Source: CAWEYO01 sp963813315 (GTDB lineage Bacteria; Pseudomonadota; Alphaproteobacteria; Rhizobiales; Rhizobiaceae). Taken from it: a DNA stretch of 64,000 nt. Shown piece by piece: positions 8,947 through 16,892 of the stretch; within the stretch, counting starts at the first letter, position 1; each line of letters opens with the position of its first letter. The notes under the pieces were generated by a model that did not search any database, was not told where the DNA came from, and was given only the letters and a program-made list of their open reading frames with translations. The DNA is taken from positions 12,898 through 76,897 of the forward strand of contig CAWEYO010000002.1 of NCBI GenBank assembly GCA_963813315.1, read 5' to 3'. The translations under genes were made by a program, and so were the position numbers.

Positions 8947-10007
8947 AGGTAGCTGCCGATCATCCTGAGGATCGATGCCGCGGACGGAACGGCCGATGCC
9001 GATTGCGCCCTGACCGCGGTGAGCGTGCCGGTCCTCCAGGAATAGGCCACGGACTCGTGGTCGATGCCGGGCTCGCCGATTGCGATGGTGATTGCCGCTC
9101 CGCGAACCGGAGCGGTTGCCTTCGCAAGCGTGATGAGGCTGCTACCGCTTCTGCGCGCAGGTAGCCGGCTCGCTCTTGCAGCGACGCTGAGATGAATGTC
9201 GGCCTCACCCGCAGCCAGCATTCGTTGAACATCGAAACGCCAGGGGTCGAATTCCGGCAGCCCTCGAGCAAAGGCGACGCGCATCGGGAACCCGGTCATC
9301 CATGTCGATGCAAGGGTGCTGCCCCAGCCGCTCTCGCTCGCGGGCAGATGAAGGGCCGATGCACGCGACTTGCGGTTGAGATCGGCGATCAGTCCCTGGA
9401 GCATTTCCAGCGCCAGCCCGTCGATCCCAAGACCCGAAAACAGGAAAACGGAGAATCGCGCCGCATCGAGTGCCACTGCGAAGCGGTCGAAGTTCGACAC
9501 GGCGGCTGCCACCTGCCGCCCGGCGCATTGTGCCCGGACGGCCGCCAAAGTTGCTGCAAGGCCTGCTTCACCGCAGTAAAGACGCGTGGCTTTCACCTTG
9601 CCGGCAACAGTCGAAGCGCGGGCCCGGCCGCCGATGATGAAGAACGCGCGTGCATTCGCCGGCGAAAGGTCTGGCGGGGACGCGGCAAGTTCGGCGACGA
9701 AGCCGTGGTACACAGGAGGCAGTTCGCTTGCGATCACCACAAGGTCGGCCCGCCGGCGCGCCTCGCCCGGTGTGACGATCATTCCTCCCCCGTCCGTGAA
9801 AAGCGCGACCTCGCGTGCCAGCGCCGGGCTCTCGAGGTGATCATAGGCGGCGCCTACGCGCTCGGCGAGCGCGATCGCCGCGCGCGTGCCGTGAATATCC
9901 GTGTCGAGACTGAACACCGGGCACCGGCTTGCGCCCAAAAGCTCCGCGGCATGTTCTGCCGCGCGCTCCACCGGTGTCTCCCGGTTGCCGATCCATGCAA
10001 CCGCCAT
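8919..10007 (-). CDS. fhcB: Formyltransferase/hydrolase complex subunit B
   Basis: The protein has 362 residues and resembles the molybdopterin subunit FwdB/FmdB of archaeal formylmethanofuran dehydrogenase. In bacteria this subunit is reported to lack a working Mo/W site, so the complex does hydrolysis and no redox chemistry. Family landmarks are WIGNRETPVERAAEHAAELL at the N-terminus, PVFSLDTDIHGTRAAIALAE, and IVTPGEARRRADLVVI. It is the promoter-proximal gene of the fhc operon. A 148-base palindromic element lies between its start and the next gene upstream. Confidence 0.9.
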   Translation of the reverse strand: MAVAWIGNRETPVERAAEHAAELLGASRCPVFSLDTDIHGTRAAIALAERVGAAYDHLESPALAREVALFTDGGGMIVTPGEARRRADLVVIASELPPVYHGFVAELAASPPDLSPANARAFFIIGGRARASTVAGKVKATRLYCGEAGLAATLAAVRAQCAGRQVAAAVSNFDRFAVALDAARFSVFLFSGLGIDGLALEMLQGLIADLNRKSRASALHLPASESGWGSTLASTWMTGFPMRVAFARGLPEFDPWRFDVQRMLAAGEADIHLSVAARASRLPARRSGSSLITLAKATAPVRGAAITIAIGEPGIDHESVAYSWRTGTLTAVRAQSASAVPSAASILRMIGSYLCGGTQLPC

Positions 10008-10033
10008 CCACCCACTGCTTTCTGGTGCCCAGC

Positions 10034-10181
10034 CTAGGGTGTGTTGAGATTTAGGTCAGGCCGAGCCGAAAATGGCGGTTTCGAGAACCGGCACGCAGCG
10101 TACGTTTGGGTACGTGAGTACCGGAAGCGCAGAAGACAGCCATTTGCAGGCCGGCATCACCTGAATATCAACACACCCTAG
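10034..10181. repeat. 148-base palindromic element with perfect 14-base termini
   Basis: CTAGGGTGTGTTGA at 10034-10047 is mirrored exactly by TCAACACACCCTAG at 10168-10181. The match continues inward with few mismatches, as GAGATTTAGGTCAGGCC against the complement of the right arm, and a small inner palindrome around CGTACGTTTGGGTACGTG forms the tip. There is no open frame. It looks like a MITE or REP-type mobile palindrome lying just upstream of fhcB, between fhcB and the carbinolamine dehydratase-like gene. Confidence 0.75.
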
Positions 10182-10235
10182 ACTAAACGAAACGGAACCC
10201 GCCGTGAACCGCCCTGTTCAAGCGGAAGTTTGGCC

Positions 10236-10616
10236 TCAATCGTATTTGATATAGGCGAAACGCAGATCTGTCGGCGGAGTGCCTTCCAGCGCGCCGCCTT
10301 CACTGGACGGCTGCCATTGGACGACATCCTCGATTTTCTTCGCCAGTTCGAAGTCCTTGTCCGTTATACCTTTTGCGGCGTGGTTCATGAGGCGTACCTC
10401 GACCCAGGCATAGGAAGCCGTGATGTCGGGATGATGCCAGGCCGCCTCGGCAAGATGCCCAACGGTATTGATGAGCATCAGGGTCCCTTTCCAGCTATGG
10501 GTCTTGTATTTGCGGCGGATCCAGCCGTTCTCGTAGCGCCATTTCGGCAGATCCTTTTGAAGCCGGTCGTTTATCTCGGCCTCGGAATAGGTCTTTTCCT
10601 TCCTGGTCTCGTTCAT
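10236..10616 (-). CDS. Pterin-4a-carbinolamine dehydratase-like protein
   Basis: The protein has 126 residues and belongs to the DcoH/PhhB family. The family signature is clear: HLAEAAWHHPDITASYAWVEVRLMNHAAKGITDKDFELA. In it the HHPD motif and a later His (MNH) are the substrate-binding residues, though the third region (LTDKD in the canonical form) reads ITDKD. The known reaction dehydrates 4a-hydroxytetrahydropterins. Here the gene is embedded in an H4MPT cluster and not beside phenylalanine hydroxylase, so a role in H4MPT synthesis or repair is inferred. The 98-base gap to mptG is divergent. Confidence 0.85.
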   Translation of the reverse strand: MNETRKEKTYSEAEINDRLQKDLPKWRYENGWIRRKYKTHSWKGTLMLINTVGHLAEAAWHHPDITASYAWVEVRLMNHAAKGITDKDFELAKKIEDVVQWQPSSEGGALEGTPPTDLRFAYIKYD

Positions 10617-10714
10617 GTCAGTCTCCGCAGGTCGGTTCGCCTCGGGCCGGCGCCGAAAATGAGGGACACTCTTTACAAAGTGACCGGCTTGCCCCGTTAT
10701 CGAAAGCAGCTATC
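10617..10714. promoter_or_regulatory. Divergent promoter region between the dehydratase-like gene and mptG
   Basis: This 98-base gap separates two divergently transcribed C1 genes, so both promoters must lie here or upstream within the coding starts. I see no confident -35/-10 pair by eye. Confidence 0.4.
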
Positions 10715-10771
10715 ATGGGCGCGGGCACCCAAACTTCAGTGATGCAGTATGATGCACCCACTTGGGGGCAG

Positions 10772-11737
10772 ATGTCGAATTCCGTCACCATAAAAGTGCC
10801 TGCCCGCCTGCATCTTGGCTTTCTCGATCCGAATGGCCATTCCGGGCGACAGTTCGGCAGCGTCGGGTTGCCACTCAGCGACCCCGAAACCGTGGTGACC
10901 CTCACACGCGCCCGGGAGACCGTCGTCAAAGGCGCGCAGGGCGACCGTGCCGCTTCCTATCTCTCGACGCTTTGCAGCCATCTTGGCATACGTTCCCACC
11001 ACCGCCTCGTGGTCGAGCACGCGATACCTGCGCATGCAGGGCTTGGCTCGGGCACGCAGATCGCGCTTGCGGTCGCGGCGGCTCTGCGCATCCTTCACGA
11101 ACTGCCGCTCGACATCGGCGGCGACGCGGCCATTTTGGCGCGCGGGGCGCGATCCGGCATCGGCATCGCGAGTTTCGAGCGCGGTGGCGTGATCATAGAC
11201 GCCGGCAAGGGCAACGGCGACGGCCCTCCGCCGGTTGTCGCGCGGCTCGCGTTTCCGCAGGATTGGCGGGTCATCCTGATACTGGACCCTGCGCTGGACG
11301 GACTGCATGGTGCGGCCGAGGTCGAGGCTTTTCGCTCGCTACCGCCCTTCCCCGAAGATGACATCGGCGAGATATGCCAGCAGGTGCTGATGGGGGTCAT
11401 GCCGGCACTTGTCGAGAGCGACCTCGTTGCCTTCGGCGCGGCGATATCGACCATCCAGCAGTTGGTCGGCACCTATTTCGCCCCGGTGCAGGGCGGCGTT
11501 TTCACCTCTGCTCGCGTCGCCGCGCTGGCGCATCGACTGACGGAAGCGGGCGCTGTCGGCATCGGCCAAAGCTCGTGGGGACCGACGGGATTTGCCTTCG
11601 CGCCTTCGGAGGAAGCGGCACGCCGCATGGTGACCGCCGTATGGCAATCGGATGAGGAAACAGAACTGCGGATCGTCCAGGGCCGCAATGCCGGCGCGGA
11701 AATCCGTGCTACCGAGCTAGGGCTGGTCGGCAGCTGA
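10772..11737 (+). CDS. mptG: Beta-ribofuranosylaminobenzene 5'-phosphate synthase
   Basis: This GHMP-kinase superfamily enzyme makes RFAP from PRPP and 4-hydroxybenzoate or 4-aminobenzoate, the committed step of methanopterin synthesis. The ATG at 10772 follows GGGGG and starts MSNSVTIKVPARLHLGF, where the family normally begins; in-frame ATGs also exist at 10715 and 10742. The phosphate-binding motif AHAGLGSGTQ lies at about 87-96, with GIGQSSWGPTG near the C-terminus. It heads a plus-strand operon with mtdB 40 bases downstream. Length from 10772 is 321 residues, normal for the family. Confidence 0.93.
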   Translation: MSNSVTIKVPARLHLGFLDPNGHSGRQFGSVGLPLSDPETVVTLTRARETVVKGAQGDRAASYLSTLCSHLGIRSHHRLVVEHAIPAHAGLGSGTQIALAVAAALRILHELPLDIGGDAAILARGARSGIGIASFERGGVIIDAGKGNGDGPPPVVARLAFPQDWRVILILDPALDGLHGAAEVEAFRSLPPFPEDDIGEICQQVLMGVMPALVESDLVAFGAAISTIQQLVGTYFAPVQGGVFTSARVAALAHRLTEAGAVGIGQSSWGPTGFAFAPSEEAARRMVTAVWQSDEETELRIVQGRNAGAEIRATELGLVGS

Positions 11738-11777
11738 AAGCGGTGACAAATTCAGATCAGGCTCGTAGAGGCGAGAG

Positions 11778-12674
11778 ATGGCCCGCAAACATATCTTGCA
11801 CATGCTCACCCCGCTGAAGCACGTGAGCCCATTCGATGTGAACATGGCGCTCGATGCCGGCTTCGAAGCCGTGCTCCCCTATGTAGACGTACACCTGGCC
11901 GAAATAACCGGGCTGGTGCAGGACGCGATCTTCTCACGGTCGCCGGACGCCGGCGTAGACACAGGCGTTTTCATCGCCGGGAAGAATGTCGCACTGGCGC
12001 TCGACATGTTCGACGCCGCAAGGAACGCCATGGTGCCGCCGTTCCGGATTTCGGTCTTTGCCGACCCGGCGGGATCCTTCACCACGGCGGCAGCGGTGGT
12101 GGCCAAGGTCGAGAAGGTGCTGGAAAAGAAGTTCAATCGCGGCCTGAAGGACATAAGAGTATCGATCTTTGGGGCGACCGGAGCTGTAGGTTTCTGCACG
12201 GCAGTGATCGCGGCACGCGAGGGCGCAAAGGTCACGCTCGCCGGGCATGACGGCATCGAGCGCGTGACCAAGATCGCGTCGGAGATCAAGAGCCGTTTCG
12301 GCATGGTTGTCGATGCCGCCGACGGCTCCACCGATGGCCGCAAGCAGGAACTCGCCGGCGCCAGCGAGGTGATCGTGGCAGCCGCCAGGGCAGGCATTCA
12401 AGTGATTTCCAAAGCGCAGCTTAAAGCCGCCGCCAATCTGCTCATTGCCGCGGACGTGAATGCAGTTCCTCCTTCGGGGATCGAGGGGTTGAAGGGCAGC
12501 GCCGATGCCGACCCGCTCGGCGCGACAAAGGCTGTCGGCATTGGCCCGTTCGCTATCGGCAATGTGAAGTACAAGACCGAGTTCGCTCTGTTCAAAAGAA
12601 TGATCGAAGCGGAAAAGGCTGTAACGATCGATTTTCAGGATGCGTTTTCCCTTGCACGCGAGATTGCCAAATAG
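11778..12674 (+). CDS. mtdB: Methylene-tetrahydromethanopterin dehydrogenase
   Basis: This 298-residue enzyme oxidises methylene-H4MPT to methenyl-H4MPT with NAD(P)+. The N-terminus MARKHILHMLTPLKHVSPF, and DAGFEAVLPYVDV just after it, are typical of MtdB rather than MtdA. The Rossmann glycine motif is VSIFGATGAVGFCTAV around residue 127. The gene precedes mch by two genes, so consecutive steps of formaldehyde oxidation are clustered. The downstream ATP-grasp frame overlaps its 3' end by 35 bases. Confidence 0.93.
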   Translation: MARKHILHMLTPLKHVSPFDVNMALDAGFEAVLPYVDVHLAEITGLVQDAIFSRSPDAGVDTGVFIAGKNVALALDMFDAARNAMVPPFRISVFADPAGSFTTAAAVVAKVEKVLEKKFNRGLKDIRVSIFGATGAVGFCTAVIAAREGAKVTLAGHDGIERVTKIASEIKSRFGMVVDAADGSTDGRKQELAGASEVIVAAARAGIQVISKAQLKAAANLLIAADVNAVPPSGIEGLKGSADADPLGATKAVGIGPFAIGNVKYKTEFALFKRMIEAEKAVTIDFQDAFSLAREIAK

Positions 12675-13812
12675 CGCAGGCACGTTGCTGATCGCTGCGA
12701 TCTCAGGCCGGGCACTGGCAGCGGCGGCACGGCGGGCAGGCTATCGCCCGCTGGTCGCGGACTTGTTTTGCGATACCGACACGGTCGCGCTGGCAGAGAT
12801 GGCAGCGAAGCTGCCGGGCGACCTGAGGGCCGGCATCGACGGCGAGCGGGTGATCGACACGCTTCGGCGGCTTGCCGACGGCGAGGTTCCGGTCGCGGTT
12901 GTCCTGGGCTCCGGTTTCGAAAGAAAGCCGGAACTTGTCGATGAGATTGCCAGCCAGTTTCCGCTCGCCGGATGCCGGGGGCAGGCGATACGCCGCGTCA
13001 AGGACCCGCGATCCCTTGCCGCCGACTGCGCCGAACTGGGCATTCCGCATCCCGAATTTCGATGGAACACCCGACCGGATCCGCAAGGCTGGGTAGCCAA
13101 GGCCGTGGGCGGTGCCGGTGGCGCGCACGTCCAGTCGGGGTCTAGCCTGACTCAAAATTCGTCTTGGCGTGAGGGGCGTTATTTTCAGCGCTTTGTTCAT
13201 GGCGTGAGCGTTTCAGCTCTTTTTGTCGGGAACGGCGAAAGCGCACGGATCGTCGGCTTTAGTCGGCAATGGACATCGCCCGCCCCAACGGCGCCCTACC
13301 GCTATGGAGGCGCGGTGCGCCTGAGACGCTTCAGCCGGAAGGACGCGGCGAGAATCCAGGCGTGGCTGTCCGGCCTTACCCGCCGCGCGGGGCTTGTGGG
13401 CCTTTGCAGTGCTGATTTCATCCGCAACGCGGACGGCTACTGGCTCGTCGAAATCAACCCTCGGCCAGGGAGTACCCTCGACATTTTCGACAGCGCAGAG
13501 GCTCCGCTGATGGAAGCGCATCTCGGCGCCGCGCCAAACACGCCTTACCGCCTCCCACGCTTTGCCGGAAGCATGGCTTCGATGATCACCTACGCGACTG
13601 ACCCCATGACGCGATTTCCAGCTCTGGCCTGGCCCGACTGGACTGCCGACCGGCAATCCGAAGGCACGCCGGTCGGCCCAGGCGATCCCGTCTGCACGGT
13701 CTTTGCCCGTGGCCCGAATGCCGGGACAGCCGAGAGCAGAGCAAAGGCGCAGGCAAGGCAATTGCAGAGCCTAATGCATGTCGCCCAAAAGTGCGCAGCG
13801 GTTTTGGGATAA
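12640..13812 (+). CDS. ATP-grasp family protein of the H4MPT cluster
   Basis: This frame of 390 residues starts at an ATG inside mtdB; a TTG near 12685 (LLIAAISGRALAAAA) is an alternative. An N-terminal Rossmann-like part is followed by an ATP-grasp fold. The ATP- and Mg-binding stretches visible are KAVGGAGGAHV (about 156), YFQRFVHGVSVSALFV, GLCSADFIRNADGYWLVEINPRPGST. Homologues in methylotroph H4MPT clusters are needed for cofactor function, but the ligation catalysed is unknown to me. The last 13 codons (MHVAQKCAAVLG and stop) are not protein-derived: they are the translated start of the interspersed repeat at 13773. Confidence 0.85.
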   Translation: MRFPLHARLPNSAGTLLIAAISGRALAAAARRAGYRPLVADLFCDTDTVALAEMAAKLPGDLRAGIDGERVIDTLRRLADGEVPVAVVLGSGFERKPELVDEIASQFPLAGCRGQAIRRVKDPRSLAADCAELGIPHPEFRWNTRPDPQGWVAKAVGGAGGAHVQSGSSLTQNSSWREGRYFQRFVHGVSVSALFVGNGESARIVGFSRQWTSPAPTAPYRYGGAVRLRRFSRKDAARIQAWLSGLTRRAGLVGLCSADFIRNADGYWLVEINPRPGSTLDIFDSAEAPLMEAHLGAAPNTPYRLPRFAGSMASMITYATDPMTRFPALAWPDWTADRQSEGTPVGPGDPVCTVFARGPNAGTAESRAKAQARQLQSLMHVAQKCAAVLG

Positions 13813-13878
13813 CGACATGCACAAAAACAATAGCCTAAAGCGCGTCGCATGAATCCGTTTCGCAGCGACGCGCTTTAT
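13772..13878 (+). repeat. Interspersed palindromic repeat, family A copy 1
   Basis: It begins TAATGCATGTCGCCCAAAAG and ends in CGCGACGCGCTTTA-type sequence. It contains two inverted pairs: GCATGTCG with CGACATGC, and AAAGCGCGTCGC with GCGACGCGCTTT. Further copies lie at 18144 (inverted), 19293, 23794 and 53328, with a short partial copy at 34099. This copy supplies the 3' end of the ATP-grasp gene and ends 2 bases before the mch ribosome site. Confidence 0.9.
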
Positions 13879-13894
13879 CGGAAGGAGAGCGGTA

Positions 13895-14851
13895 TTGAAG
13901 GACGGCTCGGCATTCCTCAACGATAGCGCGCAGCGCATCGTCGACGGCATGATCCGCGACGCGGAACGCCTGCGCATCTCAGTCTTCAAAGGCTCGCTTG
14001 GCGAGACCCTGATCGACGCCGGGGCAAGCGCTGCGGGCGGCATGGAGGCCGGCCTGCGCATGGCCGAATGCGCGATGGGCGGCCTCGGCAGCGTAACACT
14101 TGTGTTGGACCGCGCTTCGGAAAAGTGGCCGCTTGGCGTCGAGGTTCGGTCGTCGCAGCCTGTTCTCGCCTGTCTCGGCAGTCAGTATGCCGGATGGAAG
14201 CTTTCGAGCGGGGATTATTTCGCAATGGGCTCCGGCCCGGCCCGCGCACTCGCCAGGGCCGAACCACTTTTCCTGAAGCTGTCATATCGTGACACGGCGG
14301 CAACAGCGGTGCTCATCCTGGAGACGGAGAAGCCGCCGCCGACGGAGGTTGTGGCGAAGGTCGCCAAGGCGACGGGGCTTGATCCTGAAAAGCTCACCGT
14401 TCTGTTCGCGCCGACGCAAAGCCCGGCCGGTACGGTGCAGATCGTTTCACGCGTCCTCGAAGTCGCATTGCACAAGGCCAACGACCTCGAGTTCCCGCTT
14501 GAGCATATCGTGGACGGTATCGGCACCGCCCCAGTTCCCGCGCCGCACCCGGACTTCCTGACCGCGATGGGGCGGACGAACGATGCGATTATCTACGGGG
14601 GCATCGTCCAGCTTTTCGTGCGCGGATCGGCCAGCGACGCGGGCGCTCTCGCACAAGCGCTGCCGAGCCGGGCTTCGCGTGACTACGGGCAGCCCTTCGC
14701 CAGGATCTTCGAGCATTTCAAGGGCGATTTCTATGCGATCGATCCTCTGTTGTTCAGTCCGGCCGAAGTCATCGTGACGGCGATCGAAACCGGCGATACA
14801 TTCCGTGCGGGCGGACGTGACCTGAAGATGCTTGCGCAAAGCCTCGGATGA
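13895..14851 (+). CDS. mch: Methenyl-tetrahydromethanopterin cyclohydrolase
   Basis: This 318-residue enzyme hydrolyses methenyl-H4MPT to N5-formyl-H4MPT. A TTG start at 13895 is chosen because GAAGGAG sits 7 bases upstream and the frame runs straight into the family N-terminus. Family stretches include GLGSVTLVLD, CLGSQYAGWKLS, YFAMGSGPARALA (about 108-120) and the C-terminal YAIDPLLFSPAEVIVT. The repeat copy immediately upstream ends just before the ribosome site, so the gene probably depends on read-through from mptG-mtdB or on a promoter inside the repeat. Confidence 0.95.
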   Translation: MKDGSAFLNDSAQRIVDGMIRDAERLRISVFKGSLGETLIDAGASAAGGMEAGLRMAECAMGGLGSVTLVLDRASEKWPLGVEVRSSQPVLACLGSQYAGWKLSSGDYFAMGSGPARALARAEPLFLKLSYRDTAATAVLILETEKPPPTEVVAKVAKATGLDPEKLTVLFAPTQSPAGTVQIVSRVLEVALHKANDLEFPLEHIVDGIGTAPVPAPHPDFLTAMGRTNDAIIYGGIVQLFVRGSASDAGALAQALPSRASRDYGQPFARIFEHFKGDFYAIDPLLFSPAEVIVTAIETGDTFRAGGRDLKMLAQSLG

Positions 14852-14908
14852 GCGTGCTCCGACTCCGGAAGAAGTAATCGCGCTCCAGTCGGCAGGAACA
14901 GCGCTGCT

Positions 14909-15847
14909 GTGATACCTCGTATCCTCATCGTTAACGATAGTCCTGAAGCAGGCGCCAGTGGACTCGCGGCGGGTTTTCGCAGGCTGGGCGTCGTTGCAGA
15001 GAGCGCGCCGCTCGCCAGGCTGGCCTTCGACAGCAGCAGTCCTTGCGGGCTATGGATCCCTGGATTTGAAGGTGCGCTGCCAGACGCGGTGCTTGTGCGC
15101 TCCATTGCTGCAGGCTCCTTCGAGGCGGTTACCCGCCGTCTTGGCATTCTTCACGCCCTCGACAAGCTTTCCGTGCCGGTCTGGAACTCCGCGCAGGCGA
15201 TAGAGCGTTGCGTCGACAAGTCGATGACGACCTTCCTATTGGAGAAGGCGGGACTGCCGACGCCGCGGACCTTTGCCGTAGAAGGAGCGGAGGCGGCGCA
15301 CAAGATAGCCGCGCGCGAGCTTTTGCAGGCGCCGCTGGTGCTCAAGCCGCTGTTCGGCGCTCGCGGTCGCGGCATAAGGCTGATCCGCAAACTCACGGAC
15401 CTGCCGCCCGAGGAAGAAGTAAACGGCGTCTACTACCTCCAGCATTACGTGACCCGCCATGGTCCGCCCTTCCTCGACTTTCGGGTATTTGTCTGCGCAG
15501 GCGAGGTTGTGGCAATGATGGGCCGGCGCGGCGATGACTGGGTGACCAATGTGAATCGGGGGGCCGCACCGGAGCGGGTTCCCGGTTCGCGAGAGAATGA
15601 GCTCGCGGACCTTGCCTTGGCGGCGGTTGCGGCGGTCGGAGCGAATTTCGCCGGCGTCGATATCGTGCAGGCCGTCGACGGCAGGCTGCTTGCGCTCGAA
15701 GTCAACAGCATGCCGGCCTGGTCTGGACTGCAGTCGGTCGTCAAGGTGAACATCGCGGACGCCATCGCGTCAGCGTTTCTGGCATGTCTGACAGGCAGGC
15801 GAGACGCCGCGCGTCCTCACAACTGCGCCGCCCCTGCCAATGCGTGA
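14909..15847 (+). CDS. RimK-like ATP-grasp ligase of the H4MPT cluster
   Basis: This 312-residue frame opens with GTG at 14909, about 11 bases after GGCAGGA. It is a RimK/GshB-type ATP-grasp enzyme: CVDKSMTTFLLEKAGLPTPRT, then the lysine-bearing APLVLKPLFGARGRGIRLI (about 143), and the Mg-binding FAGVDIVQAVDGRLLALEVNS near 247-267. RimK-like MptN adds glutamate to H4MPT in archaea, so a tail-modifying amino-acid ligase is a reasonable inference. The substrate is not shown by sequence. Its stop overlaps the start of the next gene. Confidence 0.88.
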   Translation: MIPRILIVNDSPEAGASGLAAGFRRLGVVAESAPLARLAFDSSSPCGLWIPGFEGALPDAVLVRSIAAGSFEAVTRRLGILHALDKLSVPVWNSAQAIERCVDKSMTTFLLEKAGLPTPRTFAVEGAEAAHKIAARELLQAPLVLKPLFGARGRGIRLIRKLTDLPPEEEVNGVYYLQHYVTRHGPPFLDFRVFVCAGEVVAMMGRRGDDWVTNVNRGAAPERVPGSRENELADLALAAVAAVGANFAGVDIVQAVDGRLLALEVNSMPAWSGLQSVVKVNIADAIASAFLACLTGRRDAARPHNCAAPANA

Positions 15848-16742
15848 CATGCGCCGCGCGACGGACGCCATCCGCGCCGCCTATGTGACCGCCTGCCGGC
15901 AGGAACTCCAGGCGCTGAAGCCGGGCAACGTCCATATTTTCGCCGGTGGGCACCGCATGTCACCCGCGCAATTCATCGACAGCGCCCTCGCCTCGTCCTT
16001 TCCGCTGACCGACCCCAACCTGCCGCTCGGCCAACGCATTCTCGGGGCTGTTCGTGCCACTAGAGAGGCCGTAGGGATGAACACCAACCTCGGCATCATC
16101 CTGCTTTCCGCACCGTTGGCCTGTGCGGCAGAGCAGGGCGGTGATCGCGGTGTCGATCCAATTGAAGGCCAACTCGCTCTGAGAAAAAATCTTGAGTCGG
16201 TTCTGCGGTCGATGACGATGGACGACGCCAAGGCCGTGTTCGAGGCCATTGTGCTTGCATCGCCCGGCGGGCTGGGCGCTGTGGAGGCCAACGATGTCAG
16301 AAATGCCCCGGCCGTTCCGCTGATCGAGGCCATGCGGCAGGCGTCAGGGTACGACATGGTTGCCCGACAATACGTTACCGCCTTCGAGGATGTGTTCGGT
16401 ACAGGGCTCGCGGCTCACGACCAGGCGTTTGCCAGCGGCGAGCAAGGCATGTGGCCGGCGGTCTTCACGTACATGGCATTTCTCGCCGCATTCCCAGACA
16501 GTCATGTGGCGCGCAAGTTCGGTATTGGCACGGCAGCCGCGGTGCGGCAGGAGGCGTTGGCGGTGTGTTCGTCGCTCGAGGCGATTTCCAGCGAGCCGGC
16601 ACGGATCGAGCTGCTTGGAGAATTCGACCGGCGCCTCAAGGCGCGCGGCATCAACCCCGGAACGTCGGCCGACCTGACTGTTGCCTGCCTTTTGGTCCAC
16701 AATCTCCGCGGCAACTTGCATAAGGAGGAGGTTGGTGATTGA
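15840..16742 (+). CDS. Triphosphoribosyl-dephospho-CoA synthase-like protein (CitG/MdcB family)
   Basis: The protein has 300 residues. The family signature is an ALKPGNVHIFAGGHRMS-type N-terminus followed by SFPLTDPNLPLGQRIL, NTNLGIILLSAPL (about 81-93) and a C-terminal SLEAISSEPAR. CitG transfers the triphosphoribosyl group in citrate lyase cofactor synthesis. The methylotroph homologue in H4MPT clusters is required for the C1 cofactors, but its reaction is unassigned. A ribose-transferring step on the cofactor tail is a plausible guess. It overlaps the RimK-like gene by 8 bases and ends 150 bases before fae. Confidence 0.85.
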   Translation: MRDMRRATDAIRAAYVTACRQELQALKPGNVHIFAGGHRMSPAQFIDSALASSFPLTDPNLPLGQRILGAVRATREAVGMNTNLGIILLSAPLACAAEQGGDRGVDPIEGQLALRKNLESVLRSMTMDDAKAVFEAIVLASPGGLGAVEANDVRNAPAVPLIEAMRQASGYDMVARQYVTAFEDVFGTGLAAHDQAFASGEQGMWPAVFTYMAFLAAFPDSHVARKFGIGTAAAVRQEALAVCSSLEAISSEPARIELLGEFDRRLKARGINPGTSADLTVACLLVHNLRGNLHKEEVGD

Positions 16743-16892
16743 ATTTCAGGCAGCGGAAGCGGTTCTTCCGCGACTATCTAGCCAACCGGCCCGGCCAGAC
16801 GGGCGCTGCCAACAAGGATAGTCGTCCATCGAGCGTCCGCTCGGTTGCGGCATCTTTGGACACCATCAATCGTGTCTTGGGAGGAAATTGGC
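16743..16892 (+). promoter_or_regulatory. fae upstream region
   Basis: This gap of 150 bases separates the CitG-like stop from the fae start. fae is usually the most strongly expressed gene of this pathway, so an own promoter is expected here. The only element I can point to is the strong ribosome site GGGAGGA at 16879-16885. Confidence 0.4.
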
